64,000 nucleotides of DNA from Trichoplusia ni (GCF_003590095.1 NC_039500.1:4278001-4342000); one strand, 5' to 3'. Positions 36,301 through 51,300 are shown, counted from the stretch's first letter. Numbers and translations are program-made. The notes: generated by a model from the sequence alone, not told the origin.

Positions 36301-39300
36301 TAATTACAGACCATTGCAATGTAGAGGATACTCGCCCTTCCACTTTCTGTGCTGTACGATGCGCTTCAAATCGATTCAACCGTAATTGTTTTAAATTTGA
36401 ATTCGCTATCACACCTATCCGGCGTAATTTTACACCATATAGGACTCGACATTTTGCAAATGACAGTCCCTGACCGGCATTTCGTTTGCCCTGTTACCCA
36501 CTTATAAAATGCTTACGATAGTGAAGTATGTATGTGTGGGTAACCTGTCCACGTATGCGGCAGAGATCTCCAAACCTACTTTCGTCTTCAGCCCAGCGTT
36601 GTCGGCCGGCTGCCAATGTCCGTTTGTGTAAAGTTCGGGTCACGCTCCCATTACAAAGCATACGAGCATTTCCTATTAATGATTAATGTTAGAGTACATT
36701 TACGATGCGGATGACCGCTGAGAATTTACGGGAACTCTCCATGAAGCCATCGGATTTGGCTCAAATTGCCAAAACTATCCTACGAAAAAATATTTCAAAA
36801 AGGATGGATATGTTTATGGACAAACAAAGATAAGTCTACCTAAACAATATGTATACAAGGTCTGAATATTAATCTAGTTGTATGTGTCAAGTAATGGCAA
36901 TTGGTAATTTTTTGTTTTGTATTCCCCTTAAACACCATGCATACATGAATGGATGTATATGGATGTACCAAGGACGATGACACGCGAATAAAACCTTAGA
37001 AATCGGAATTCCTTTCGAATACATCAAGCGTTTGCATCGAGAATAGCTAAGGTATCCATCATTCAAAGATCCGCGATTAAAACATCAACAGACAAATAAA
37101 TAAGGCTTCTATCAGTCGGTCCCTCTGTATATAGAATAGTTTTGATGCCCACCATCTCGGATTGCGTTGAAATTATTATGTAAGTAAATGCCTATGTAAA
37201 ATGCCTTTCGATCCCTTTCGAGACAAAGCCATAATCTCCTTTTTAACAACATATGATCAGGGCCTCTCTTGTAAGAGAATATCATACGCAAAAACAAAAA
37301 GGTTTTATTTTCAAGTAGGCCCTTTTTCAGGCCCATCCGAAAGATTAATATTAATGACTAGCTGCGCGAGTCTTCGAGAACTGGCAAGGAACTCCACAAG
37401 TTACTCTTTAAAAAAAGCCAACATAATGTATAAAAACCTATGAGCTCTTAAAGTTAACTTGTTACTCCGAAATCGAGGTGTTTGGAGAATAATTCGTTGA
37501 TCAACATCTGTAAACACCAGAATAAATCAGGTGTTTTTACTTTAAAGTGGTCGTTATAAAACGCAATTTATGTTTTCATTCTTCATTGTATAATAACAAG
37601 ACTATCATCCACCACCGCCCACGGAAACTGATCTGTTTACTATTCTTAAACCGAGACTACACATTCAGTAGCCAATAACTACTAATTATATCTGCATCTG
37701 GGTCGAGTTATTGCTGGTTATGCAAAGCAACAGCTGATTTAAACTAGTTGCTAGAAATAAATGTTCCTAAAGTTAACCTCACCTGCCAGAAATTCATCCA
37801 ATTCTGAAACACAACACCATATCAGCTATAACTCGCAATTATTGTAGAAATTTTGTTGTCCCTTTGCCATTGCAAAAGGCGTAATAATGTCCTATATTTT
37901 GTTCGAGGTGTCGGTCAGCCGGTTTTCCGAGATAGATAAGTTGGATGTTTAAATCAGACATTCGTATTTGTATCTTTAGAAAAGCTGTTTTATTGCTTGT
38001 TAATGGTGAGCTCGGCGGGTTTCATTGTTAAATCTAGATATAAATTTGAAATAGAATAATAGTGCTAGGTAAAAGACATTAATTTTGTCCTATAAAACAT
38101 GTGGTATTTCCTCAAAATGACTTCAAGAATATGCTTTTTAATTGTATCATTTGTCAGATAGTAATTGTTGAATCGTCGAAAGCATGATTAGAGGAAACAA
38201 CGCGTCAGTAGCTCTTTATTACCACCCGGTGCGAGTTAAATTATCAGACTTCTTTGTTCAATCAATCACGCCTTAACGATGAAGTAAATATATAAGGATT
38301 GATTCCGAAGATTTTTCTATAAAGTTACAGCTTGTATTATAGAATAACATAATATACCTTAGCCTCCTAAAGTTAATCTCTACAAGTACAAAATCGCCTT
38401 TGGATTGAAGTACGGCTTACAATACACAAAAGTAGGTACAGAGATCTCGTAAAATGTAATACAAATAATGACGTAATCCTTATTACGAAAAGTATCCAAC
38501 AAAGTACTCTTGTATATAAGAATCACTTGAGATATTAATAAAACACAATTTGTATTGAGGGAGAACAATGATGGCGGATGTTAAATACTGTATAATGTTG
38601 AGGTATTCAAACAAAGGGCGTAATGCTTCGTAATTAATTAAGTTTAATTGCAGTAACAGATTTTACTTGATCATAATATTGTTGGTTGATGTTTTAACTA
38701 GTGAACTGGTTGTCGGGAGGTAACTTTCCGTCGATATTATCACGTTTTTTCGTTGAGCCTTTAGTGTGCCACTTCTCGACAGAGGTTTTTCTTTGATTTT
38801 TCCATTCGGTCACGTGTTTGTCTTCTTCCGGCCTTTCTTTCTTCTTCAGTTTTATGCATCCGTATGCCTCCCCTTGGTCTCGCAATCGTCCTCGTCGCCA
38901 CCCATGTTTGATTGTACCCACCCACCCACTTAAGGTGACAAAAAGGAATGAACTTTAGTTAAAAGAAAATACGTTATTAAATGTATTGAATCCCTAAGTA
39001 GCAATTACTTTTAATAATGCATTCCATAAACGTATGCATTCACAAAAATGTTGTCGAAATATGAAACCTTCTGTGTACATATATTTCACAGTTACGCTAA
39101 ACAATTCAAGATCAAATAGCTATAAAACAATTTATATCGCAAGTTTAGTGCATTTGCATTAAATTTTCAAACATAAAACTCAACCGAGTTAGACATCCAT
39201 GTTGGAAACTAACATTTTAAGAGATTCTCAGTACATCTGTTTTATGCAGGTCCAAGTCTGAAATTCGATACAGCTTCGGTTATATTTGGATGGGGTGTGA

Positions 39301-42300
39301 TCTCTTTCATATTAACATAATCCAATTAAAAACATCAGAACCCGGTCCTTATGAGCAATACTGAAGTAACAGGTTCGGCAGCCTGTAAAAACATTAAACA
39401 CCTTTATTCCAAGGGATTAAGTACGAATTTCGTTGAGTCCATTTTTGCCATTATAGCCGGGGCGTCGGACGAGGTGGGTCCATTGACGTGACCTTAGTAA
39501 TCAGCCAGTTTGAGTCGTTGCGTGATGTTACATACGTGTTATGGCACGGTGGCAGTACGCAGTGAAAGTCTTGTTGTTATATCGCCTGTAGATTTAATGC
39601 GTATTTGAGCGAAAGAACCGTGTCAATGTTTGCGATACGTTCAATGATGAATTTATAAAGAAGTATAAAAGTTGGACGTTAATATGAATTGCTTATTTGA
39701 GTCGAATTCCTCCTTAGATATATTTATTCCTTTTATCACCGAGGTATTAAAATACATTATACAAGACAGACGTTTTATCTTCCTAGTTTGTTCTGCCATA
39801 TCCTTACAAATATGACAAGTGGTATTTTGGGATTTTAATTCTATAGTTATTCCATAATTTTTATTATATCTAATCTCATCATTAAATGTATACGAGAGGT
39901 TTCAATTACAATGAAATCACCTCGCTTCCTGCATCAACAAAGCTTGCATACATCAGTTCCACAGTACTCAAGGCTCTATCGATTAGAATCTACTCACAAT
40001 CTATTCTAACCTGTACGGCTAACGAATCGATTGTCTTACCTCCGCATAATGGACATTATGACATTGTTCACAGCTGCAACTGTTCTTGGTTAAACAAAAC
40101 TTATAAGAGAATAATCATTGTTTATGGTTTGTGTGTCCGATGTGAGAAAGAAAGGATGGAATGATTGAGAGGCAAATGAGACAAACAAAGCGATAGAACT
40201 TTCTTTAACATTGTTGAGACATCTTAGCGCTTTGAAGTGCTTTGTTTCCAGGGATGAATTTCGTTTCGAAAAGGAAAAGAGTTTTTACATCATTTTTTCC
40301 CCATTACTGAAATTTCAAGATGTTATTTGGCTCAAAATTAAGTTCCATGAATCTTTACCCATAAAAATCGTCAGAGCTTATCTCAAACAGATCTGGTTGT
40401 AGTACAATATTAGCCATTCCTACAGTCGAACGACAACAAAGGTAATCAATGCCTATTGTGACCGCACCACAGGAATGCCAAGACTTCCTTTTACGCACGC
40501 CGGGTAATACATACTCTTTACATGTCTTTAAATCAATATCCACTTACTTGCGGTTCGGTTGAATTATTATATTTTGAAGGTGTGGATGTGGGTGGCCGAA
40601 TTATTTTGACACACATCTGGTCTTGTCTTTGTTGATATGATTATAATATGTTCGAACACTGACTGGGGGTAACAACGGTCAATAAAACGGTTTCAGAGCG
40701 TGTCATAACAGACATTCAAAAACATAGTCCACTCTGCTAGGCAGCTTAGTCTTGCTAACTCTGCGCTGCAATTAAAGCTAAGTAAAACAGATTAAGTACT
40801 CTTAAGGAGAGCTTAATGATGATATAAAAGCCCGTCATTACCCACTCATCTCATCCTGGACGCGAGCAGTCTCGCAACGGATGCAAAAAACACCAATACT
40901 CAGAAGTATTTATGTTTACCTAATGACAGCCGGTCAACCATCTTGCCCCGTGGATTTAGAAAGCTGTGCGGCTGGTCGCGCAACTTCTAAATTACTACAC
41001 ACATGTCTGTTTCCGATTGTCGCTACTCGTGTCAAAATTACGGATGTTAAATTGTAGGACGTACCCGTTTTGGTGGTTGTTTTGCCTGGCCGAGTGGTAA
41101 TGTTTGTTATATGGTAAATACTTTCATTTCTTTTTGGGATTGTTGCGTAAATGCTTGACGCAGCTGGTATGTGTGTTATTGTGTTTTTCCGGGTCGTTAG
41201 ACTGACTGTGGCTTACACGTTTTGTAAAATTCTCTTAATCATATAGAGTTATCACGATTAATCTCTTTAGGCCAGGACCAAGTCTTCGACTTCATTTTCG
41301 TGAATGGACTGCTTAATTATTTATTAGAAATCCTCCTCTTTGTGCCTTCGAAATTGTTTTATAGAATGCTTTCAATAGTTTCAATACAGGAGTGCAAGCA
41401 ACCCGTTAACTTTCAAGTATTACGAGTAGATATTGTGTACAAACGGTTCCACACAGTGAACCATGGACAAGCACCCATTAACATAATACGCATGCATCTA
41501 GGCGTCACTTTTTACTGTTTACGTCGCTTTGTGTCACACACAAGCCGGATTTTATTGGCCCATTGACCGCACTTTACCTCGGAGAGATTGTGATAAGCGA
41601 AAAGTCAAGATCGTTTGATTCCATTTAGCGGAAAGAAATTTACAACGGTAAAAAGTCTAAAAAAGCCTGCTATAAATTCAACGCTCGTCCTAGGAAACTA
41701 GGACCGGAAGGCGAAATTGCACAATGCTGTTGTATTTTAATGTTATTGCCAAATACGAGCCTAAACCATTCGCCTTCTACGGTGATTTTTTTCCACAAAT
41801 ATTTTACTGGAAATAAAATACACGAAGATGATGCTTTGATCGTTTAATGATTAGAAAAAAACTGCAGTTTAAGTCAAATCGTTATTTAAGATTAATTCCT
41901 TTCTTATATTTATAACCTAATGCTGTATACCAGCTCTAAGCATACCATTTCTAAGGATCGAACAAAAGAGACACTATTCAAGTCCGGGCTCTGGCTACTC
42001 GCCTAGCTTCTTGAATAATGTTTTGTGTTTCAATAAACCAGACAGTACACACCCACTTGATGCCAAACTATTGTTGAGAAAGTCTACATTTCTACACAGC
42101 ATTAGACAATATTCAAGTGACCGCTAATATTTTATGCCATGTTTAGAATTTTGACAGTTAGCCATTAACTGACCCTGGTTATATGATCAGAAATTCAGAA
42201 TCATAAAATACCCGCCTAGGAAGCGGTGGTGAGACGACCTTAACGCTTAGCACGCAGGCTGGTTCCATGCTGCCCAGAATATAGAGTCGTGGAAGGATTT

Positions 42301-45300
42301 GGGGGAGGCCTTTGCCCAGCAGTGGGACACCGTAGGCAAGGAAAAAAATACCCGCCAACGTTTTCGAAACTTATTAATTCATTGATTTTGTTCATAGGCG
42401 TTCAAAAAGGGGAACGTGATGCTACTGAGATTTTCACACGTTCTTATTTCTACCTCTCTCTTTATAAGATACGTGTTATATCAGCACTTCGTTATCTCCC
42501 ATCATCTCTCTTTATTTTAATATAACTATTATGGCCTAACACGGAGAGGGTCATAAAGTGTTCAGTTCAATGGTCCGTATTTAAATACAGTTATAAAATT
42601 AAATTATAGTAATATATCGCATCGAATATCCGATTATTTCTTCACTTATAAAGTGTCGTAATAAATCAGTATTAAATATGAAAAAATGTACAGAAATTTG
42701 GACAAAAAATTATAATATTTAGGTCGTCTTGCGTGCAAGGTTAACAATAATAAAATATTTTATATCTTTTGCGTGATATTATACGTAACAATATTTATGT
42801 ACCTACAGGTGCATTTAGTAATTGCTAATTAAAAACGCTGAAGTGTTGTCTACTAATTAATATCATTATCAAGGTCATTTGTTGCGGATCGAAGATTACG
42901 GCAATGCCTATATTTAACGTGTAGGAATAATTATTTATAATTGAGTCTCATTTATTTTCCTTCCTAAAGAAGGCTAAGATGCCTAACTGGTCTAACAGAA
43001 TATACATATACCGTATTTCATCGGAAACAGTGTATCCATTCCCTCCGTTAATTAAAAAGGGCTATGGATCGATTATGGATACTTTCAGATCCAACTTAAA
43101 AGGAGGCCAAATAAATTAAATAAACGTCACTTCATTGTAATATGATATTACTCAATTAAAATAAATTAACTTATAGATCGTGCCCGTTCAAAGCTAACTG
43201 CTATATAAATTGTCTAGTTACCGCCGTAAACAATGTACCGGTTTTATGTATCAATGCTCGTACATTGATCGATAATGATTGGTCTATAAAAAACATGCGT
43301 TTTTTGTCAAATCGACGTCATACAGGTACGACACTCTAATTAATAATGTGCTGATGAACTATGTACCTATTACTGGTTTTAGATTAAAAAATGTTATTAT
43401 TGGTTGACAAACTTGTTATATGTTTATACTTACCTGTTGAAGCGTTCTGGTGACTAAAACCGTCTTTTAAAGAGCGAGATAGCACTCTATACGGAGTAGT
43501 GTGTGTCACTCTTTCACATCCGTAACTTTATTGTGTCTTGGTGGCAGGCCCTCTAACAGGTCTATTAAAATCACCCGTAAAATTTGAATTGTAAAATGTA
43601 CATATAACCTTACACAATGATTACGCAATGTAGTTGAATATTGTTTGTTTATTACTTTGTCGAGATAAAATACCTAGTAATATTAATCACGATGCATTCA
43701 TTCTACGTGACCTTGTCGAGGCAGATAAATTTGAATTAATCTTTATACACTATCTAAAAATACATGCTTGTGTGAAAACAGCTTTTGATTGGCAGAATTC
43801 AATTAACGTTCCCAACATGTGTTTCTCTATCTTTTGAAATAATTTATCTAAATTACTTTCTGATTGGATTCGGAAATAAACAGACCAGTAGCCTAGACTT
43901 TAATTACATATTTATGAAAATAGTAAATCCAGTTCTTACATTTCATCCTCATTATTTGGTGTTCTACATCATGCCTCGTTCTTTTTATTTTTCAATTCGT
44001 TTTTGTTCATTTGTCAGTAACTTGTGTAGGTGGAACCCACCCACAGTTCGACCGAACACAGGCCTATCCATACAAGGTCCTATCGGTCATAAAATAAACT
44101 TGTAATCCCGAAGCTTTTTAAATAATCATAACTTCGTACCGCAAATTGAACTGGTGGTAAGATGCAAGATGTTCTCTTTCTATACGAATGCAAAAGGGAA
44201 TGCTTAGTTCTTATAGATACCATATAAGGTAATATGGCGTGCGATCTTAGTTAATTTCGTTTGATAAGGCCATCGGTATTAACTGTATAAGATCGTATAC
44301 ACTGCAAACCTTTTATTTATTCAATTCAAAAGGACATACAAGGCTTTTGATTTAAAACCCCTTCGAGTCGACTCGTTTGATCAGTGGAGTTCAATCAAAT
44401 CACTCAGCGTAATCAAATTTGTTACATTTGACGGTACTTACGCATTAAATGCAAAGTAAAATTGATTTCTCGCTTAAAGTTTAGTTTCTTTATCTATAAT
44501 AACAGAAGTGTGCTATGGTTCGATAAAACTTGGTCCTTCGATACATAGTGGGATTGGTCCTTTGTGTCACTAGAGTTAATGTAGAGGTATTATAAGTGGT
44601 AATGAGACCCTGGCGGTCGTGTTTCACGTTTAGCGAGAACCACACTTGTGGTATTGTGTCTTGTCTTGTACATTAAGTACCCTTTCATCTCATTCGTGTG
44701 TGTTAATTGTAACCACAGGTTAGGTTAGTCTTTCTTCCTTCTTATTTATCTACCTATCTATAATTACAAAAAAAAGTCCTTTCCAGCCGCGTATTTTCCG
44801 TCGTTGGTTAAGTAGGTAGAAATTTATGTATGTAAACATGTTTACACAGTTCTCAAATGTAGTGATTTAATATAAAAGTAATATATCAGTGTTAATATTC
44901 GTTTGTATTTAGTTCTGCGACATAGTTCTCCGATTACTTGCACGATAGCTTATCAAATGTGTTGTCGTTAATCGTATATTTATGAACGCTGTTGCATTTA
45001 TTGGATTCGATGTACTGGTCAATTGTCTTATCAGATATTTCAGAACTTTATCGCTTTGGTCATATTGTATGATGCCATTAGGAACAATACCGGATGGTCT
45101 TTTGTGGTAAGCTTTGTTTAAAAATCGGTTCTTCCGTTTTCTTTAAAATTCACCCTCTTATAATGTCTCCTTGCTGAACTTTCGTTAGATATTAAAAACA
45201 TTGTTAATGAACAGTCCTACTAGTTGCATGGGAAAAAAATACGAACTAATTATTGTCCTAAATAGATTTAACATAATTTTATGGAATAGCTAGAGTAATC

Positions 45301-48300
45301 ATAAATAATAATTTTACAAAATGCTAATTCTTTTTAGGTACATTCTCACCCTAGTATTTTATTTCTAAATACATCAAGTTATTAATAATTACTTTTCGCG
45401 GAGATAATGTCGTGGTACTGTACCTGGGCGGCGAAGCACAAAGCCTCCATCTATATCTCGGCACAATCAGCGGTGTCTCAGACGAGCCTGCAATTAACAC
45501 GCATCAAGTTGACATTACATAAATACGTCGGAATGTGGGGCATCGCTTGACATCGCTCTGTAATCGGTTCACTGAACTCATTTAAATAATCTTCGCGTCC
45601 TCGTCTGTTGGTAATATATGTGCTAGTATCGCCACATCGCTGTAGTGTACATTTTCGGTTGTCTATTTCTCTGTACTTTCTTTTCGTCTATTTGATGCAC
45701 GTGACTTAAATCATCCATCCATAAATTTTCCCCTGCCTTCCCTTGTGTATGAACAAGGTTGTGTATGATCATGATAGTATGCCAAATGTCTACGTTTTTA
45801 TCAATTTGTAGGCAATGTCTTGCTCTATATAGTCTATATTATATTATTACCACCATGCATCACAAGCCGGATGCTTGGGATCCGATTACTTGAGGAATAT
45901 CAATGTCAAACGACCGATCTTAGCAATGTAATAGTAATTACAGATACTTTATTCATTGTTTATTTCAATTTGTTCAAGTTACTGTCATGGTTATGGATAA
46001 GTACATGATTTGCTGATGCTATTAAATTTTAATACTGCCTCTAAACGCAACTGATATTGTCCACAAAATACGTTTAGCCAGTAAATACTGTACCGGTCCT
46101 TGTTGAACACACTTTGGAACTAAATGCGTTAACTGAATTTCTTGAACGCATATTTGGAAAGAAATCCGGCTGTTATTAATATGTGTTCTTTCCTCTAATG
46201 GCTTAATTACATTAGATGATACCTCGCTGTATTAATACGGTATGCTATGCTCATTCACTTTCGAACTGGCACTGTTTTGGAATTCGAAGCGATTCGCTGT
46301 GTAGTAAGTTCATTCTATTAATATTATACAATTATTATACTGGGACACCTTTTCCCTTGGGTTTTGCCATTTTTTTATTAATATACGTTTGTCTGTGGCG
46401 CTCATGTACTCGTGGAATTTCTTCAACGATTCCGATATGGTAGAAGCCGCCCACCATGTACCACATCACCTCGTCTAGTTCTCTTGCCAACTCTAGAAAA
46501 ACAAGCTGCTTACCGAGCGAAAGAAATGTGACGTCATAGAAATATATTAGAATCGCATTAACGGATCATTTGCGGTATATTTGGCATGCCTACCATTCAC
46601 ACTTGAAAAAACCACAGGACAAGCATTGATTTGCTCCATGTGGTATCGATTTCGTTTTTTTTTCTGCTCATGGAAGCACTTAAGTCGTATATTGCGATGT
46701 ATTGGACTGTTTTAACCTGGACCATAAAATATTTATCAAAAAGTATACGCCTCTACCTATACTGGCGATCTACCTATACCGATACATATAACAGAATTAT
46801 TTTCAATCAGCACACAGTTCCCGGTTATTGGGAACATGCCAGCCATAACATTGTCCGGTGTAGTGCTGTGTTACATGAAACACGTAATGAATTGGAACTT
46901 ATTTCTGGAGGAATAATTAGAGTTCAAGGTAAACCTATAACATCAACTGCAGAAATTGTTCAAATAAACTTTGGTCGTAATTATAACTCCCAATTATAAG
47001 CACTTGAGATTCTGTCCCACCTTATTCTCAACGCTTGCCTCATAGTGATTAAGAACCTAGCTGATTCATTTACGAAGCTTAGGACAGCTCTGACGGCATA
47101 CCTGTCAAATAGCATAAATAGAAATTGGACAAACATGAAACATCGTATGTCACTGCTACGTAGACGAGCATACTTGTAATTGATCGACAAAACCGGGCAA
47201 ATCTTAAATTGTATTTGACCAACGTAAAATCCCGGATCATTCAAGGCCAAGATGACGTATCATAACGTTTTGCCGCATTAGGAAGAAAATCTAAACAGTG
47301 TGCGGTCTATTTGAGAAAGATGTAATTTTGATGATCAATTCATCAGTTTGATGAAAAGAGTTGGAATATTTCCGTTATCATTGGATCCGGTCCAAGCAGG
47401 TTATTGACATAATTTAACTCAGGTTTGGGAGCTCGCCAGACCTGTGTTTCGAATGCACCGCTAATTTCTCATTGCGTACGAAATGGCTTCGTCCAGTGAA
47501 AGTGTCATCAGTCAGGTGTACATCCTTCATAACACCATTAATAATTACAATATACCTTTTGAGTCTACTACAATTTTTATTATTTGTTTATATAATCTAA
47601 ATTCAAATTACGTCTTGTGTTTTGCGATGCCTAAAATTTATAAAAATAGTTCCGTTCCTTTAAAGAAGTTTTCACAATGGCTTAAGGTGATTAACATAAA
47701 GGTGCTTTACTTTTAAAGGGCCAACTGGCCACCGATCCAATCCAATGTCATGTTGACCTAAAACCTGCTGACTGGTCTTTTGGTACACAAACTGCTGGCC
47801 CTGGCTTTTTGTAACCCCTTTTTTACTTCGTCAGTCTTCGTCGTATTTTTTATAACGTGTGATTTATGATCAGACCCATCAGAAATATTCATAACACCAG
47901 AAGGTTTCGGCATTTGTTTTAAACTTTTTGAGCAAACAATATTTGAACTGTGAATTATGTTCCAGGCTATGAGGTGGTAGGCAAGCTGAGTTTGCGTGTC
48001 AATTATAAAGACATACAAAGTAAGTGTGTGAGTCTGTCTGTGTGTTAACTTTCCGATGTGGAGTACTTAACATTGTTGTATCGAATGCTGTTTATCGATG
48101 TTTCGGCTTGTATATATCTTGCGGTTCTTATATTCTCTATACCTAAAGACTTAATTTATTCATTAATTAGAAGTTTGGAGCTAATTATTATGAGGTAAAT
48201 ATGATTTATCTTGGTTTTACACATAGTGTTGTAATGAATAAATCAAAATTAATTATATTTTGCAAATTGAATTAAAGGCAAAAACACTTTATTATTTACC

Positions 48301-51300
48301 ATAATGCGATAGCTTTTTATGTATAATATAATTAATAATTTGTCGCTGTCATCGGTTTTTAGACATGAATATAAAAATAATATCTTTCGATAGGTTTACG
48401 CGAATATTAGACATTGAAATGAAACTACTTTTACGGATTTTATCGCGGTTTAATTTTAGATTTTAGTTCCCGACGTTTCGAAACCTTTGCAGGTATCATG
48501 GTCACGGGCAGACTGAGATGGCGTTCGTCTTGACAGGAGATGTTGCTCGTTCTACCTTCATATTTTAATTAATTATTTGTGGTCCGACCTACGCAGTATG
48601 AGCTCACTGTGTCTTGATGTCTTGCAGCGCTGCTCTTGGGTTTGGCCTTGAGTTTATTTATTATTGGATCCCAAGTAGGTGATATCTTCCAGCCATCTTC
48701 TCTATTGAAATTAGGGTGTTTTTTAATCTCAATAGCCTCGCGAAACATCCTAGGTAGGAATTTGGATTCTTTAGCGAGGATCTGTGGTTGGTCAAATCTA
48801 ATATAATGGCTGGAACCTTCAGCATGTTCGGCGACTGCAGACTTCGTTGAGCGGCGGTGTTTCACGTCAGCAGCGGCAAGGTGTCTGTGATGACAGACAC
48901 CTTGCCGCTGAGCTTCAACACGTCAAGCAAGTACTGCGAGACAACAAGCTCCAAGTTCCACGGCCCCGTCACAGAAACCGAGTGAAGCCAGCCACTGTTG
49001 ATCGTTTGCCTGCTGTACTACCATACGTCAGAGGAGTCACTGACAAGATTGGTTACATCCTGAAGCGAGCTTCAATTAAAACATACTTCAAGCCGCCCAA
49101 GAAGATTAGCCAGTCCTTACCATCCGTCAAGTGTCACATACCTCTACAAGATGCAGGAGTATACAAACTAGATTGTGACTGCGGCCTCTCTTACATTGGT
49201 CAAACCAAACGAAGCATAGGGACCCGCGTTAAAGAACACATAGCTGACGTGAAACACCGCCGCTCAACGAAGTCTGCAGTCGCCGAACATGCTGAAGGTT
49301 CCAGCCATTATATTAGATTTGACCAACCACAGATCCTCGCTAAAGAATCCAAATTCCTACCTAGGATGTTTCGCGAGGCTATTGAGATTAAAAAACACCC
49401 TAATTTCAATAGAGAAGATGGCTGGAAGATATCACCTACTTGGGATCCAATAATAAATAAACTCAAGGCCAAACCCAAGAGCAGCGCTGCAAGACATCAA
49501 GACACAGTGAGCTCATACTGCGTAGGTCGGACCACAAATAATTAATTAAAATATGAAGGTAGAACGAGCAACATCTCCTGTCAAGACGAACGCCATCTCA
49601 GTCTGCCCGTGACCATGATACCTGCAAAGGTTTCGAAACGTCGGGAAATAAAATCTAAAATTAAACCGCGATAAAATCCGTAAAAGTAGTTTCATTTCAA
49701 TATCTTTCGATTTTAACTACTGTATAAATTTTTCCGTATCTATTTTTATTTAAACGGAGGTCCCAATGACCTTTAACCTTGATGCAAATTAGTTTTCGTC
49801 ATTGAATACTGTTTCGGGACTTTGGTCGGGCTTAGTCTCGTTACGAGCGAAATCCTGTCGAAAAAGGACAAGTATTAATGATAGCTGTATAATATGTTTG
49901 GCATGAATATTACTCTTGGATGAAAGGTTTGGTGTTCTCGGTGTATTTGTTGTTCTGTTATCTTCCTTGTAAATTTTTTGTCGATTTTAACATTCTTCAT
50001 CGTCATTACTCTGTTTACTTCACGATATTTACCCCCTCTCCTTCATCCAATATTTTAATGATACATTGTTATTTTAAAAATGTAAACATTTTCAAAACGT
50101 TAAAGTTAAGGTATATACGAATGACTACGGTGAATGCTTGGCACGGTGCATAGTCTGCCAGCACAGCGCACTGACAGATGTTAGTAATGATTTTATATGT
50201 TAAATGACAGTATTAAACTATCCATCTTGCTTTTATTTTTATAAATTTGGCTAGCCTTGTTTTGTACCTACAGTTTCAAGTTAGCGGTCCGTTTCTGGCC
50301 TATTCAATCGCGTGGTCCTTTTCCTCAAATTTTATGTTATTGATTGATTCGTTAGTTTATATAAGTAGATTTAAGTATTTAAATTATCTTATTCAGGCGG
50401 CGCCTCTATTTAAATGTCATGAATGTAAAACATGAACAGGTAATGCTTCTGGTATTTCCCTGGAAGTTATGCAATGAGAGAATATTTTGATGGCATATAA
50501 TAATGGGGCCGTTGAACAGATGTAACGTTTAGCTTATATTTGTATCTATTTTTTAACTAATCTCTGTCTCAAATATTCACATGACTATCATCATAATATA
50601 ATCGTCATTAACTCCCGCATCTTTGACAGATGATTTACGCGGTGTCATGAGGGTAGACAATTTTATGATTAGTCATAAATGTAGTTAGTCAATAAATATT
50701 TATTTGTTGCCCATTTGTTATTGAAGATTACGAGTAATTGCGTCATTATCGTCATGTTTAATTATTTTTGCAACTTGGTCACGTTTTTACTAATGTTTAA
50801 TACTAATCTCCGATAGTGCGGTGTTACCAAAAAGTAATGGAAAAATCTACAATACAAAATGCCTTTGTAAAATTTATCTAAAACGAAATATTTTTCAGTT
50901 ACATTTTATTTTTCATATTTTTGAATAGAAAAACGTATTGATACATTTCACAAAATAATCTAAATACATAAGTTCAAAGTTGGTTTTTTTGTGAAATCGA
51001 TCCACTAAAATAATGAAGAAAGGTTCGGTATCAAATATCACCGTGAATCAGTGATTCGAGTGAATTATAATTAGCGCAATATGCATTGTTTGTTCCAATC
51101 ATTAGCATTCAGTACTTATGTAGCGCCATTGTTTTCTATTCCGATTTCTGACTGTTTCCACAATTGGACCGACATTTTAACACGTGTTTTTTTAACGTAG
51201 ACCAGTGTTAAATTACAGTTTCTCTGTTAGCATATACGTACCTATCGTCCATCGCCAGTATATTACATGTTCAATTATAGTTAACTGCTAGAACAACTGC

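Larger units (their letters stand above)
48392..49700 (+). mobile_element. Penelope-like element, 5'-truncated, with inverted arms
   Basis: A retroelement with a GIY-YIG endonuclease at the C-terminus of its open frame. Two arms, 48,413-48,871 and 49,243-49,701, are reverse complements over 459 nt with no indel and one mismatch noticed by eye, so the insertion is young. The element is flanked by the 11-bp duplication TATCTTTCGAT (48,381-48,391 and 49,701-49,711). The reverse transcriptase part is absent. Penelope-like elements are known to carry pseudo-LTRs in direct or inverted order and to be 5'-truncated; this copy shows the inverted form. Confidence 0.9.

Noticed and set aside
36194..36473. 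Overlapping 70-85 codon frames on both strands
   Set aside because: They are mutually antisense, with no recognised motif; more consistent with constrained non-coding DNA or chance.
38694..38921. 75-codon Lys/Arg-rich minus-strand frame
   Set aside because: No family resemblance and no splice or promoter context; length is within chance for this intron.
43634..44105. Open frames of 67 and 106 codons
   Set aside because: Low-complexity Phe/Ile/Leu-rich translations of AT-rich DNA with no motif.
46981..47250. 89-codon minus-strand frame
   Set aside because: Antisense to the plus-strand frame at 46,670-47,179; the plus strand shows the more protein-like composition.
48569..48865. Separate minus-strand gene of 98 codons
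   Set aside because: It is the inverted arm copy of the Penelope-like nuclease end, not an independent gene.
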